Assembly: GCF_005780165.1 (NCBI RefSeq)
Contig: NZ_VAUV01000008.1
Span: forward strand, 124,001-188,000
Source of the DNA: Phragmitibacter flavus
GTDB taxonomy: Bacteria > Verrucomicrobiota > Verrucomicrobiia > Verrucomicrobiales > Verrucomicrobiaceae
Direction of reading: 5' to 3'
DNA length: 64,000 nt
Part shown: positions 11,201 to 19,460 of the stretch, piece after piece
Layout: each line of letters starts with the position of its first letter
How positions within the stretch are numbered: position 1 is the first letter of the stretch
Program-made: the position numbers and the translations under genes
The notes under the pieces: model-generated
The model's database searches: none
Seen by the model: only the letters and a program-made list of their open reading frames with translations
Told to the model about the DNA's origin: nothing

Positions 11201-11590
11201 ATCTGGCGCAGAACCTACTTCGGCAGCACCTCCAACACCGGCACCGCCGCAGACACCGCCGATTTCGACAACGATGGCATCGCCAACCTCCTCGAATGGG
11301 CGACCGCACGGAACCCCACCATCGCCAGCACCCTGCCAGTCACCACCCACTTTAACAGCGTTACGGGCAAGATTGAATTCACCTACATCCGCAGTCGCGC
11401 CGCCGTCACTTCAGGCACCACCTACACCGTCGAGTGGAGCGAAACCCTTGCCCCGAATAGCTGGAGCGATCTTGACGTTGAAGAAGTTTCGGTCGTTGAA
11501 GTTGATGATTACACCGAGTCTGTCTTTTCACGAATCCCCGCTGGCAACCTCGGCAGACGCTTCGTGCGCCTGCGTGTGGCCGCGCCGTAG
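8216..11590 (+). CDS. secreted ELWxxDGT-repeat protein, copy 2
   Basis: 1124 residues, tandem paralogue of the gene ending at 8053 (162-base gap). The N-terminus MTVVYLSRRLRLLAFATLTIALVFVSLGL is a signal peptide, with mature protein probably from about QANPFLVKDI. I count 17 ELWKSDGTxxGT-type repeats plus a terminal DRELWAL, the same number as in copy 1. An Ig-like linker (TIPPAGGTVTFSVLSPMDPG) follows, then the shared 128-codon tail. Variants such as LWKSNGT and LWRSDGS occur. Expected location is the cell surface or outside the cell; binding partner unknown. The equal repeat number and shared tail point to whole-gene duplication followed by divergence of the array. Confidence 0.9.
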   Translation: MTVVYLSRRLRLLAFATLTIALVFVSLGLHLQANPFLVKDINSSTSKSSSIPGSPLKVGSVTFFSAVTPEAGNELWKTDGTAAGTQMVADIYPGSNSSMFTGPMAAIGSTVFFVASHPVHGRELWKSDGTAAGTMMVKDINPGPGQSNPDKFIVMNNTLYFIATAFTNGNKGLWKTDGTEAGTEQVKHLYSINHLTVVGDTLFFAAAASTFNVELWKSDGTTQGTVEVKDLLPGNSSSFPSELTAMGGTLYFAVADGTHGLELWRSDGTNDGTVIVKDINPGTDGSNLRYFKAMGNAVYFSANSPATGEKLWKTDGTEEGTIPISGSTFGEGPYYINSLTTAGNTLYFVGTDATNGAELWKSDGTIAGTALVKDIRPGNTPTAESQISHIIPVGNSIYFSADDGVHGEELWKSNGTLAGTALVKDINPSFLRGLPESLVEMNGIVYFSAEDGIHGFELWRSDGSASGTFMLKDINLRTGNSSLVQPVKVGDLLYFSANNDTAGNELWKSDGTAAGTTMVKDIFPSFPSSVFTPLAAIGSTLYFSAIDSHSNGIELWKSDGTTNGTVLVKNINSSSADSLPSSGMVMGDTLYFSAFTGTQGHELWKSDGTSAGTIIVKDIFPGSGNSSHAKPLIVHNNKLYFTASTSATGTELWSTDGSDAGTAIVKDINPGMGGSNISHIVSFRNMLYFDASDGSSGRELWRSDGSEAGTTRVRDIQPGSDGFVSQITVAGNSIYFTAFRTSSGIELWKSNGTNAGTVLVKDIRIGADSSSINKITPAGNLIYFTADDGLAGVELWKSDGTEAGTKLVKDIAPGAATSSPTHLTAAGSVLYFSATTPENGTELWKSDGTETGTAIVQDIVPGINSSAPAGLTLIGHRLYFSAYTYEYDRELWALNIADTIPPAGGTVTFSVLSPMDPGTPIDSVTFQGWSDSASPLSYAVYIDDTLVSPQGSSTTRHSLPNPAAPGTRAVRARIFDALNNYHDVFYNFNINSPLQIWRRTYFGSTSNTGTAADTADFDNDGIANLLEWATARNPTIASTLPVTTHFNSVTGKIEFTYIRSRAAVTSGTTYTVEWSETLAPNSWSDLDVEEVSVVEVDDYTESVFSRIPAGNLGRRFVRLRVAAP
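11204..11587 (+). repeat. shared 384-bp C-terminal module, copy 2
   Basis: Second copy of the tail at 7667-8050, same length and same distance to the stop codon. Visible changes are mostly single bases, for example DHDG to DNDG and VTAP to VAAP. Confidence 0.85.
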
Positions 11591-11655
11591 GTCAATACTC
11601 AGAATCAAAGGGGACCTAACAATGCTTCAGGTCGAACGGGGTCGCCGATCTTTGA

Positions 11656-13032
11656 TCACGCATCAAGAGTCCACGGAGCACGATATTCGCGACCCAGCTT
11701 TGCGCTCGCTTCAGGATCGTTCAAAATTTGCTCTTGTTTGGGATCCCATTGAATGCGGCGATTGAGTTGCAGGGCGATCAGCGAAAGATGACCTGGAACC
11801 GCAGAACGGTGTCCCGTTTCCACTGGGCAAACGGGAGCTTCACGAGATTTGACCGAGTCAAGAAAGTCGCGGTGATGACCGGGACTTTCATACAGACGTT
11901 TTTTAATAAGATCGTCTCCAAGTTTCGGCGCTTCGAATCCTTCGACGATGATGTCCTTGCCCTCATGGTCTTTTTCGCGACGTTTTACTGGCTTTCGTAG
12001 TTCGCTGCGGGAGGCATCAAAGCCACCCCGATCCACCCATACCCAACCCTCGTCTCCAATCCATTTGGTGCCCATCGAAATATCTGGAAATCCACCGGCG
12101 ATGGTCATCACGATATCGTTCGGATACAGGCATTCAGTGCGGTATTTGGTAGCGGTGTTCCACATCGCGTCCGGGGACGGAAATTCGCCAGCAATGGGGG
12201 TGATCTCCGTTGGACCTGAGTCATCAGCCGCCATGCCCCAATGTGCGATGTCGACATGATGCCCCACCCAGTCGACCAACTGTCCGGCTCCATAGTGGTA
12301 GCTCCAACGCCAGTTTTTATGCACCCGGCCCTCAATGTAATCGAGCTTTTCGGAAGGGCCGGTCCAGAACTCGTAGTTCAATTCCGGAGGAGGCGTGGTC
12401 ACCTGGGTTTTGCTGCCGGTTCCAGCAAAGTCGACGTGACCTTGCGGCAAGCCCACGTGCACTTCTTTGATTTTTCCAATGAGTCCATTGGCAACAATTT
12501 CAGCAGCAATGCGGAAACGGTTGTCGGAACGTTGCTGGGAACCCGTTTGAAAAATGCGACCATGCTTTTTAACCGCCGCAACGATGGCCTGTTGTTCCCC
12601 AATGGTGCGGGCAAGAGGCTTCTCTCCGTAAATGTCTTTGCCGTTTTTTGCGGCTTCAATGGTCACCAAAGCATGCCAATGGTCGGGCACAGCGAGCATG
12701 ACGGTGTCGATGTCTTTGCGGGCCATCAATTCACGGTAGTCTTCGTAAGCCTGGCAATCGGTGTTGCGATACCGCTGGTTGATGGTGTCCACGGCGTTTT
12801 GCAAATGTCGTTTGTCGACGTCGCACGCAGCCACGATCTGGCAGTCTGGCTGGTTGAGGAACGCCCCGGTGTTTCCCGGACCCATCATGCCCCAGCCGAC
12901 GACGCCCATGGTGATGCGATTGCTGGGGGCGTTTTGCCCAAAGACGCTCGATGGAACGATGGTGGGAAAGCCGAGCATGGCGGTCCCGGCTTTTAAGAAA
13001 TGACGACGTGTGGTGCGATGGATGCGTTTCAT
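11656..13032 (-). CDS. Tat-exported Gfo/Idh/MocA family oxidoreductase
   Basis: 458 residues. The twin-arginine signal TTRRHFLKAGTAMLGFP lies at about residues 7-23. The Rossmann fold starts at ITMGVVGWGMMGPGNTGAF, with ACDVDKRHL ending the second strand, so NAD(P) is the expected cofactor. The family lysine motif is present in YGEKPLARTIGEQ. The second half (ELNYEFWTGPSEKLDYIEGRVHKNWRW, HHVDIAHWGM) is typical of the exported Planctomycetes/Verrucomicrobia branch, thought to act on sugars in the periplasm. Convergent with the ELWxxDGT gene (65-base gap). Substrate is unknown. Family assignment is secure. Confidence 0.92.
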   Translation of the reverse strand: MKRIHRTTRRHFLKAGTAMLGFPTIVPSSVFGQNAPSNRITMGVVGWGMMGPGNTGAFLNQPDCQIVAACDVDKRHLQNAVDTINQRYRNTDCQAYEDYRELMARKDIDTVMLAVPDHWHALVTIEAAKNGKDIYGEKPLARTIGEQQAIVAAVKKHGRIFQTGSQQRSDNRFRIAAEIVANGLIGKIKEVHVGLPQGHVDFAGTGSKTQVTTPPPELNYEFWTGPSEKLDYIEGRVHKNWRWSYHYGAGQLVDWVGHHVDIAHWGMAADDSGPTEITPIAGEFPSPDAMWNTATKYRTECLYPNDIVMTIAGGFPDISMGTKWIGDEGWVWVDRGGFDASRSELRKPVKRREKDHEGKDIIVEGFEAPKLGDDLIKKRLYESPGHHRDFLDSVKSREAPVCPVETGHRSAVPGHLSLIALQLNRRIQWDPKQEQILNDPEASAKLGREYRAPWTLDA

Positions 13033-13275
13033 GAAATTGATCTGATGCGATAACTAACTTGGGAATGCGAAGATTCGTGGATGGCGACCATTATCCAGGG
13101 ATGCTTGTGGAGGTTTTCCACTCAACTAGTTATCATAAATGAACGGCTGACTGCATTACTCGAGGCAAGATGAATGCCGATCCATGATTGCCATGGAAGC
13201 GGAAGTTTACTAAGCCATTCTCGCGCGCATTAGAAATGGGTGGAAACACTCATTTTGCTATCGGCCGCGTGAGGC

Positions 13276-16200
13276 ATGCACACTTCAACGTTGACATCAA
13301 ATTCGGGAATCCTCATGATCGGAATTAAACAAAACATGATTCATCGACTGCTGATCTCCCTGTTGACGCTCCACGTCGCTGTGGCGGCGGGCGAGCCGGA
13401 TGAACCGGCGACCCGAGAGAGTCCGCTGACCAGTTTGACGGAGGCGCAGAAATTACCCCGGATGGCCTTCAATGTAAGTCGACCGCTGTTACTTACAGGC
13501 ATCGTCACCCTCGCTGATGCGGAGCGCAACTTGCTGGTGATTCAAGACGCCGCCAGCGCCATCGCGATTCGCCCCGACCCGCCGCAAATGCCCGTGCGAA
13601 CAGGTCAGCGTGTCGAACTCCGGGCCGCCGACTCCGCGCCCTATCTCCCCTACTGTCCGACTTATCCGTTCAGCCCTTCAGGCAGCGACTTGCTGACATC
13701 ATTTGAGCTTTCAAAGGAAACAGGAAACTACAAGCTTAATCGCATGCGCGGCTGGCTGGTGCCGCCCAGAACGGGCTTCTACACTTTTTGGATCGCCAGT
13801 GATGACTCGTCCTCCTTGTGGCTGAGCCCCGGTTTGGATCCCAGCCAGGCCAAGCGCATTGCCCACATCGAAACGGGATCATGGACGACCGCCCGACAAT
13901 GGGACCGGTATGCAAACCAGCGCTCTGAACGTGTGCAATTGCAGGCGGGGAAGGCTTATTACATTGAAGCATTGCAGGAACAGCAAACGGGGGAGAATCA
14001 CCTTGCCGTCGCCTGGTCGGGGCCTGACATGCCGCAGGCAGTCATCAGTGGGCAATATCTCGCGCCATGGAGGGAATCTGACGAGTCAGCGGATGGTGAT
14101 CGAGCGATTGAAATCGGCAAGGGCATTATGAGGGAATACTGGCTGGACTACACTGCAGGCAATCTCGCCCCCGTTCTCTCAGGGGTGACCAACGAAGGCG
14201 GCTTGACGGTGCGAGGCCTGCAAATCAAGGTGCTTGATGACCATGTCTGGCCGGAACCGCATCCCATTCAGATCGGCCAATCGATTGCTGCCAGCAATAT
14301 TTACCGATGGGTGGAAGGTGAAGGCGCTGTCACCTTCCTTTCCACCGACGGCGTTTCCGCCAACCTGGAACTTACTGAAGGCTCCAACCGGCTTCTGCTA
14401 CGGGTTGCCCGTTGGCGGGGCAATCTTCCGCAAAGGCACACGAACCTTAGGGCGCGATTCCGGGGAGTGTGCGAGGGAGGCCACGACTTCGGCGGCCCGC
14501 TGATTGCGAGCATCGTCTGGGCCGCGACCGAGGAAGACGTGTCCTTTTTTGAACAAGCCGGTTCCCAGCCTCTTTCACCACCTACCTATCCATCAGACAC
14601 TGCGGAAGGATCGTTCCCGGGACATTACTTCACTCGCGGGGTCGTGACTTTCAATGACCGCGTGCGCGACAAAGACATTCTGTATGTTCAGGACAAACTG
14701 GCTGGAATCTCTATCTCTCAAGACCATCGCCAACTGGGCTCCAGCCTGCGGGTTGGGCAGCTGGTGGAAATCGGGGGGCCACTGTTGCCTGGAAAACATG
14801 CACCAGCGCTTCAAGCATGGACGGTCAACGTGATGGGCTGGCAAAACATGCCTCTTCCAGCCATTCCTTCATCTCAGCCGGTGGGCGAGGGCGTGCGTGA
14901 AGGTCAATGGACGGAAATGGATGGAGTGGTGCGATCAGTGACGGCCAATGGAACCATGAGTCTCATGGGAAAAAACGGCCCTTTCCAGCTCTGGTTAAGC
15001 GGGGTCGATCCCTCCAAACTTGACCGCTATGTGAACTCGCGGCTTCGTGCACGCGGCGTGGTGTCATTGGAAACATTTCAAGCGCCGGCCTTGCTGGTGC
15101 CTGGACCGACCTTCATTGAGATTGCCCAACCCGCACCTGAAGTCTCCACCGAGCCTACGCCGATCTCCCAACTGACCAATGTTGAGTCCCAAAATGAATG
15201 GAGCCACATGGAGAAGGCAGTGGGCACCGTGACCTTTTGCGGCGAGCATCACTTTTTCATTCAAGACGCGACCGGCGGCATCCGGGTTCATCCCCTCGAT
15301 GGCTCCCTTCCCAAACCTGGCGACAAGGTGCAGGTGATCGGCTTTCCAGGTCGGGCCGATGCCATCGCGCAGTTGACTGAAGTGACATGGAAGAGCGTCG
15401 AGCATGCACCAGCCATTGAAGCGGCAACCCTCGACCCATCGGAAGTGGACGCAAGTCACGCCAACTTGTTGGTCAAGGTGGAAGGCCGATTGGTTGCTCA
15501 AAAAACTCATGGAAGTGGACTCATATTTGAATTGCAATCAGGACGAACCGTTTTCGAAGCGGCGCTCACTGCTGATGCAAAAGAAGTGCCCGCTTTCGAG
15601 GAGGGGAGCATGCTCAGTGTCACTGGGATTTCCGTATTTCATTCATCATCCCAGCGGGCCAACCTTTTGTTGCGCTCACCAGCGGACGTCGTCCTAATCA
15701 AAGGTCCTCCTTGGTGGAATTTGAAACGCTCCGCCACCTTGATCGGGTTGTTGTTGACCGTGCTGGCGGCCACCATGATTCGGGTCCAGTTTCTCAATCG
15801 CCGGTTCGCCCATCAAAAAGCCGCACGGCTCGCCTTCGCACGCAGCATGCTGGAAAACCAGGAGAATGAGCGCCGCCGCATCGCCGCCAGTCTTCATGAC
15901 AGTCTCGGCCAGGATCTGCTGGTGATCCGCAATCAAACTCACCGCGCCCTTCAATCCGCTCTGGATCATCCGGTGTTGCGACAGCGGTTGGAGGATATCT
16001 CAAGCACTACGTTGCAGGCCATCAACGAAGTTAGAGAAATTGCCCATAACCTGCGCCCCTATCAATTGGATCGACTCGGGCTTACCCAGGCGATCCGCGC
16101 CATTGTAAGAAAGGTGTCAGAAACCAGTCCGATCGATCTGGCCTCCCATGTCGACGAGATCGACCACCTCTTCGACAAAGAGTCCGAAATTCACATCTAC

Positions 16201-16479
16201 CGGATCGTCCAGGAGGGAATCAACAACATCATGAAACACTCAGCCGCGACCGAGGCGGCCGTGGTGGTGAGACATCATCCCAGTCGCGTGTCCATTTCCA
16301 TTCGCGACAATGGCAAAGGAATCGATCAGGATGCCCGATCCATCCGCGATGGCGGACTGGGATTAAGCGGAATCGAGGAAAGGGCAAAAATCATGAATGG
16401 CTCCATCACGATTGATTCCGCGCCCGGTCAGGGTGTAAGCTTGCAAATAGAACTTCCAATTCTCACCCTCGCGGAATGA
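13276..16479 (+). CDS. large membrane sensor histidine kinase with PA14 and OB-like modules
   Basis: Up to 1067 residues; ATGs at 13315 and 13336 give shorter forms that start directly at the signal segment MIHRLLISLLTLHVAVAAG, and GGGAA before 13315 favours that one. The outer part holds an OB-like module (GIVTLADAERNLLVIQD, about residue 75), a PA14-like domain (GWLVPPRTGFYTFWIASDDS, about 155-265), a second OB-like module (GVVTFNDRVRDKDILYVQD, about 455) and another near 650 (GTVTFCGEHHFFIQD). A transmembrane helix follows near 820-838. The kinase core has the HisKA_3 box ERRRIAASLHDSLGQDLL with His874, an N box (VQEGINNIMKHS) and a G box (GGLGLSGIEERAKIM). PA14 domains usually bind glycans, so a carbohydrate-like signal is a reasonable guess. 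Stop overlaps the regulator start by ATGA. Confidence 0.9.
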   Translation: MHTSTLTSNSGILMIGIKQNMIHRLLISLLTLHVAVAAGEPDEPATRESPLTSLTEAQKLPRMAFNVSRPLLLTGIVTLADAERNLLVIQDAASAIAIRPDPPQMPVRTGQRVELRAADSAPYLPYCPTYPFSPSGSDLLTSFELSKETGNYKLNRMRGWLVPPRTGFYTFWIASDDSSSLWLSPGLDPSQAKRIAHIETGSWTTARQWDRYANQRSERVQLQAGKAYYIEALQEQQTGENHLAVAWSGPDMPQAVISGQYLAPWRESDESADGDRAIEIGKGIMREYWLDYTAGNLAPVLSGVTNEGGLTVRGLQIKVLDDHVWPEPHPIQIGQSIAASNIYRWVEGEGAVTFLSTDGVSANLELTEGSNRLLLRVARWRGNLPQRHTNLRARFRGVCEGGHDFGGPLIASIVWAATEEDVSFFEQAGSQPLSPPTYPSDTAEGSFPGHYFTRGVVTFNDRVRDKDILYVQDKLAGISISQDHRQLGSSLRVGQLVEIGGPLLPGKHAPALQAWTVNVMGWQNMPLPAIPSSQPVGEGVREGQWTEMDGVVRSVTANGTMSLMGKNGPFQLWLSGVDPSKLDRYVNSRLRARGVVSLETFQAPALLVPGPTFIEIAQPAPEVSTEPTPISQLTNVESQNEWSHMEKAVGTVTFCGEHHFFIQDATGGIRVHPLDGSLPKPGDKVQVIGFPGRADAIAQLTEVTWKSVEHAPAIEAATLDPSEVDASHANLLVKVEGRLVAQKTHGSGLIFELQSGRTVFEAALTADAKEVPAFEEGSMLSVTGISVFHSSSQRANLLLRSPADVVLIKGPPWWNLKRSATLIGLLLTVLAATMIRVQFLNRRFAHQKAARLAFARSMLENQENERRRIAASLHDSLGQDLLVIRNQTHRALQSALDHPVLRQRLEDISSTTLQAINEVREIAHNLRPYQLDRLGLTQAIRAIVRKVSETSPIDLASHVDEIDHLFDKESEIHIYRIVQEGINNIMKHSAATEAAVVVRHHPSRVSISIRDNGKGIDQDARSIRDGGLGLSGIEERAKIMNGSITIDSAPGQGVSLQIELPILTLAE

Positions 16480-17129
16480 GCGAAACCATAAAACTTCTCA
16501 TCGTTGACGATCACCCGGTATTTCGCCGGGGTCTGCGTGAGATCATCGAAGAAAACGAAAGTCTGGAGATTGTTGGAGAAGCGTCCAATGGTGCCGAGGG
16601 TTTGGAACTGGCAGCCAAACTACAACCTGACATTGTCGTGGTCGATGTCGACATGCCCGAATTAAACGGATTGGACATGGCGCGACAGTTGAGAAAGATA
16701 TTGAGCACTTCTCAAGTGGTGTTTCTCACCATGTATAAGGATGAAGACGTCTTCAACGCGGCGATCGACCTTGGTGTGAGAGGTTATGTGCTCAAGGAAA
16801 ATGCCGGTGAGGACATCATCGAAGCGTTGCTGATTGTCGCAGAGGGCGAGACGTTTTTTAGTTCGACCATGGGTGCCATTGGACAGCGCCGGGAGGATCG
16901 CGTTCAGGCCTTGCTGCTGAGCAAGCCAAACCTGGATCAGTTGACTCCATCAGAGAAACGCATCTTAAAGTTGATCGCCGACGATCACACCAGCAAGGAG
17001 ATCGCCTATCTCCTAAAAATCAGCGCGAAGACGGTGGAGAATCACCGGCTTAACATCTGCAACAAGCTCCACATTCACGGGTCCCACGGCTTGCTCAAGT
17101 TCGCGTTTGATCACAAGTCCTGCCTGTGA
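16476..17129 (+). CDS. NarL/FixJ-type response regulator
   Basis: 217 residues, translationally coupled to the kinase gene by a 4-base ATGA overlap. The receiver domain has the acidic pair D11-D12 (VDDHPVF), the probable phosphoacceptor D57 (VVVDVDMPELNG), Thr in FLTMYKD and Lys in YVLKENA. The C-terminal LuxR-type helix-turn-helix (LTPSEKRILKLIADDHTSKEI, then KTVENHRLNICNKL) binds DNA. Partnership with the upstream kinase is strongly implied. Targets are unknown; the convergent vcc cassette is only a neighbour, not a demonstrated target. Confidence 0.94.
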   Translation: MSETIKLLIVDDHPVFRRGLREIIEENESLEIVGEASNGAEGLELAAKLQPDIVVVDVDMPELNGLDMARQLRKILSTSQVVFLTMYKDEDVFNAAIDLGVRGYVLKENAGEDIIEALLIVAEGETFFSSTMGAIGQRREDRVQALLLSKPNLDQLTPSEKRILKLIADDHTSKEIAYLLKISAKTVENHRLNICNKLHIHGSHGLLKFAFDHKSCL

Positions 17130-17213
17130 TGGGATGCTGGGGAGGTGATGGTTCCGCCATTTATATGGACCGTAGTTCGGCGGGTAGCGCTGTGGACTGC
17201 TGCGTCGTTGAGG

Positions 17214-17843
17214 CTAATACATCACCGCCGAGCCGGTGTAGGGATTAATCACGAGCGTCCGGTGGTTGGCTGGCAAGCTATTCGGTGCCTTGTCCACATC
17301 CTCCACCAAGGCCAGCGTCAGCGACCAGATTGAAGCCCCCGCACCTCGAATCAAGGTGGTGCTGCCCTGTGGGGTGAAGGCAAACAATGGTGAAGTGTTG
17401 TCCTCGTCATCATCAACATCCATGGCCAACGGTGGCAGATTCACGAGCGTCGAAAAGGCGTTGTTTTCGATCATCATCACCGAAGCGTCCAGCCAGTTGA
17501 CTTCGCCCAAGGGTTTCCATTCTCCCGTCGTTCGGTCCGGGGCCAGCCACTGCCAGCCCTGCGTAAGAATTGATCCCGCGTCAAGTTCGTCGGCGCGTTG
17601 CACAAACCTCATTCCCACCGGCCGGTTCTCCTTGACGGCCAACTGCGCGGCATAAGCCAGTTCGTTGATCAACCGGGCACCGGACGCCGACAATTTTTGC
17701 GCTTCCAGCGAACGACCAATGGTCGAGGTCGACATGGCAAAAAGCAGCGAAATGATCACGATGACCACCAGCAGCTCAAGCAGGGTGAAGCCGCATTGCC
17801 GCCTGGATGAAGCGGAGTTTGGCAATGTAGAGTTAGTTTTCAA
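17214..17843 (-). CDS. vccD: Verru_Chthon cassette protein D (prepilin-like)
   Basis: 209 residues with a type IV prepilin leader: RRQCGFTLLELLVVIVIISLL, processing expected between G and F with Glu at +5. The remainder (GRSLEAQKLSASGARLINELAYAAQLAVKENRP) resembles GspH-like minor pseudopilins. It is the last gene of a four-gene cassette seen in Verrucomicrobia in which every member has a pilin-like N-terminal helix. Its start lies 11 bases inside the vccC frame, indicating coupled translation. Its role is unknown; a secretion or surface assembly function is guessed from the pseudopilin form. Confidence 0.85.
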   Translation of the reverse strand: MKTNSTLPNSASSRRQCGFTLLELLVVIVIISLLFAMSTSTIGRSLEAQKLSASGARLINELAYAAQLAVKENRPVGMRFVQRADELDAGSILTQGWQWLAPDRTTGEWKPLGEVNWLDASVMMIENNAFSTLVNLPPLAMDVDDDEDNTSPLFAFTPQGSTTLIRGAGASIWSLTLALVEDVDKAPNSLPANHRTLVINPYTGSAVMY

Positions 17844-18933
17844 TGGACGTCATGAGTTTGGCCGCAGGAAGCTGCACGGCGGTGGTGAAAATCCGGTAGC
17901 CGAGCTTCCGTCCGGCCAGTTCCTGCTCCAGTTCGCGGATGTCATCTTCGTAGAGCTCCGCATCGACAAACAAACCGGTATTCATGAAAGCCTGCAATTC
18001 CATCGCTTGCGCCGCAACCTGCGTCGCCTCCATGGCATCCCAATCACGCTCGTCCAAGGCAACCAGCGTGAGCCGAATCATGGGAGGTATCTGGTGGCGT
18101 GAACGGGCGGCCAGTTCCGATGTGTCGGGCCACTGGTGGCGTCGCGAATCGTAGATGTAGTTCGGAGCGACATCGGTATCCTTGTCAGTGGTTCCCTTGG
18201 CGGCCGGCCACAATGGTTGAATGACCAGCGCCAGGATGTTCTCGGCCAATGGTTGTGAGTCTTCTGCCAGCGCGGCGCGAAACCAGTCATACAAACCCAT
18301 TTGCGAAGCCTGGTCTTCGATCCACGGGATCGGCGTTGCGTCGGCATTACCGGGTGTCACCATTCGATAAAGTGACAACTTTTCGGTGGGCTGGCGAAAT
18401 TCCATCAACCGAAACCGTTTGCGCTCAGGGACCGCCGGAGCGGCTAGAAATCCCGGACGACGCGGCAGATCGCTGTCAAAGCAAGCATACCAGCCCCAAC
18501 CATTCATTGTGCCCGAAAGCTCCACTGGCGATAAAGCCGCCGGAGTCGTCCTGCCAGTATCGATGCTTTCCCCAACCGGTGCCTGGAAAAACAACGCATG
18601 CCCAGCCGCAAGCACGCTTTCATTCAAAAGAGTGGTTACCGGACCGGAGACAAAATGAAGCTCCGACTGCCTTTCGTAATGTTCCGGGTTGCCATCATCA
18701 TCGAACTTGTAGCCCCAGTAGGAGTTCAACGTCGCTTGTGACAATCGGGCGGCTATGGCATCGAAGGCGGCCCGGGCTTCGCGAAAGGAATCCGTGCGCT
18801 CCTTGGTGTCGGTCCACGCCACCTGCGTATCGGCAAGAATGCGAGCCAGCGAAATCAGCAACAGTGAGGCCACCGCCATCGAGACCAGCAGCTCGACCAA
18901 CGTAAACGCTGCGATGCTTTTACGGCTCTTCAT
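17833..18933 (-). CDS. vccC: Verru_Chthon cassette protein C (prepilin-like)
   Basis: 366 residues from ATG at 18931-18933, chosen because it overlaps the vccB stop as ATGA and places the pilin helix at the N-terminus; the frame is open to 18996. The leader SRKSIAAFTLVELLVSMAVAS has Ala where prepilin peptidase substrates normally have Gly at -1, although FTLVE is intact. The body resembles GspJ-like minor pseudopilins (EARAAFDAIAARLSQATLNSYW). C-terminal residues include RHQIPPMIRLTLVALDERDW. Third member of the cassette. Function not known. Confidence 0.85.
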   Translation of the reverse strand: MKSRKSIAAFTLVELLVSMAVASLLLISLARILADTQVAWTDTKERTDSFREARAAFDAIAARLSQATLNSYWGYKFDDDGNPEHYERQSELHFVSGPVTTLLNESVLAAGHALFFQAPVGESIDTGRTTPAALSPVELSGTMNGWGWYACFDSDLPRRPGFLAAPAVPERKRFRLMEFRQPTEKLSLYRMVTPGNADATPIPWIEDQASQMGLYDWFRAALAEDSQPLAENILALVIQPLWPAAKGTTDKDTDVAPNYIYDSRRHQWPDTSELAARSRHQIPPMIRLTLVALDERDWDAMEATQVAAQAMELQAFMNTGLFVDAELYEDDIRELEQELAGRKLGYRIFTTAVQLPAAKLMTSIEN

Positions 18934-19460
18934 GGTGTAGGACTGGTTGAGGGCAGCTTGTCTGTTTGGGCGAGCAACACTTGCGTGCTCCGGCACAGCT
19001 CGGGAGTCGCAAAGGCCTGCTCCGCGTTCATTCGATCGGTGACCAAAATCTGCAACGCCTTCAGTTTAGGATTGGAACCCCAATTTTCTGCCCCGGGCAG
19101 GGGTTCTGCATCTGCAACGGCGACGCGCGCGGTGAAGATTCGATCAGCCGCATCATTCTCCAGGCGCATCCCCTGTCCATCGAAGAAAAAATCTTCGCTC
19201 TCACTGGACTGCCGCTGATTCAACACCTCCTGCCAATCGCGCATGCGGTAGTCTGCGGCAACGAACTGTGCGATCCGTGCTTCCGCCGTGCGTGCGCCAG
19301 CTTCCCGAAGGGTGTTGAGGGATACCGGGATGAGTCCCACCAGAGCAGCGACCACCGATGAGGCAAGGCCCACAGAAAGCGCGGTCTCGGCCAGGGTGAA
19401 TCCTTGAGATTTTCTGGTTTTGGTTTTGATTTTGGTTGGATTTAGGGATGCTGGTTTCAC
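18930..19460 (-). CDS. vccB: Verru_Chthon cassette protein B (prepilin-like)
   Basis: 176 residues. The prepilin-like leader KSQGFTLAETALSVGLASS (G before F, Glu at +5) is followed by VVAALVGLIPVSLNTLREAG, the pattern of cassette B proteins. Start and stop both overlap neighbours by ATGA (vccA stop at 19457, vccC start at 18933), so A, B, C and D are probably made from one message. Small soluble tail (about 140 residues) with no recognised domain. Likely membrane-anchored and exposed outside the inner membrane. Confidence 0.85.
   Translation of the reverse strand: MKPASLNPTKIKTKTRKSQGFTLAETALSVGLASSVVAALVGLIPVSLNTLREAGARTAEARIAQFVAADYRMRDWQEVLNQRQSSESEDFFFDGQGMRLENDAADRIFTARVAVADAEPLPGAENWGSNPKLKALQILVTDRMNAEQAFATPELCRSTQVLLAQTDKLPSTSPTP

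Noticed and set aside
11588-11618. TAGGTC ... GACCTA as a terminator after the second ELWxxDGT gene
   Set aside because: Only a 6-bp stem with a 19-base loop and no T run.
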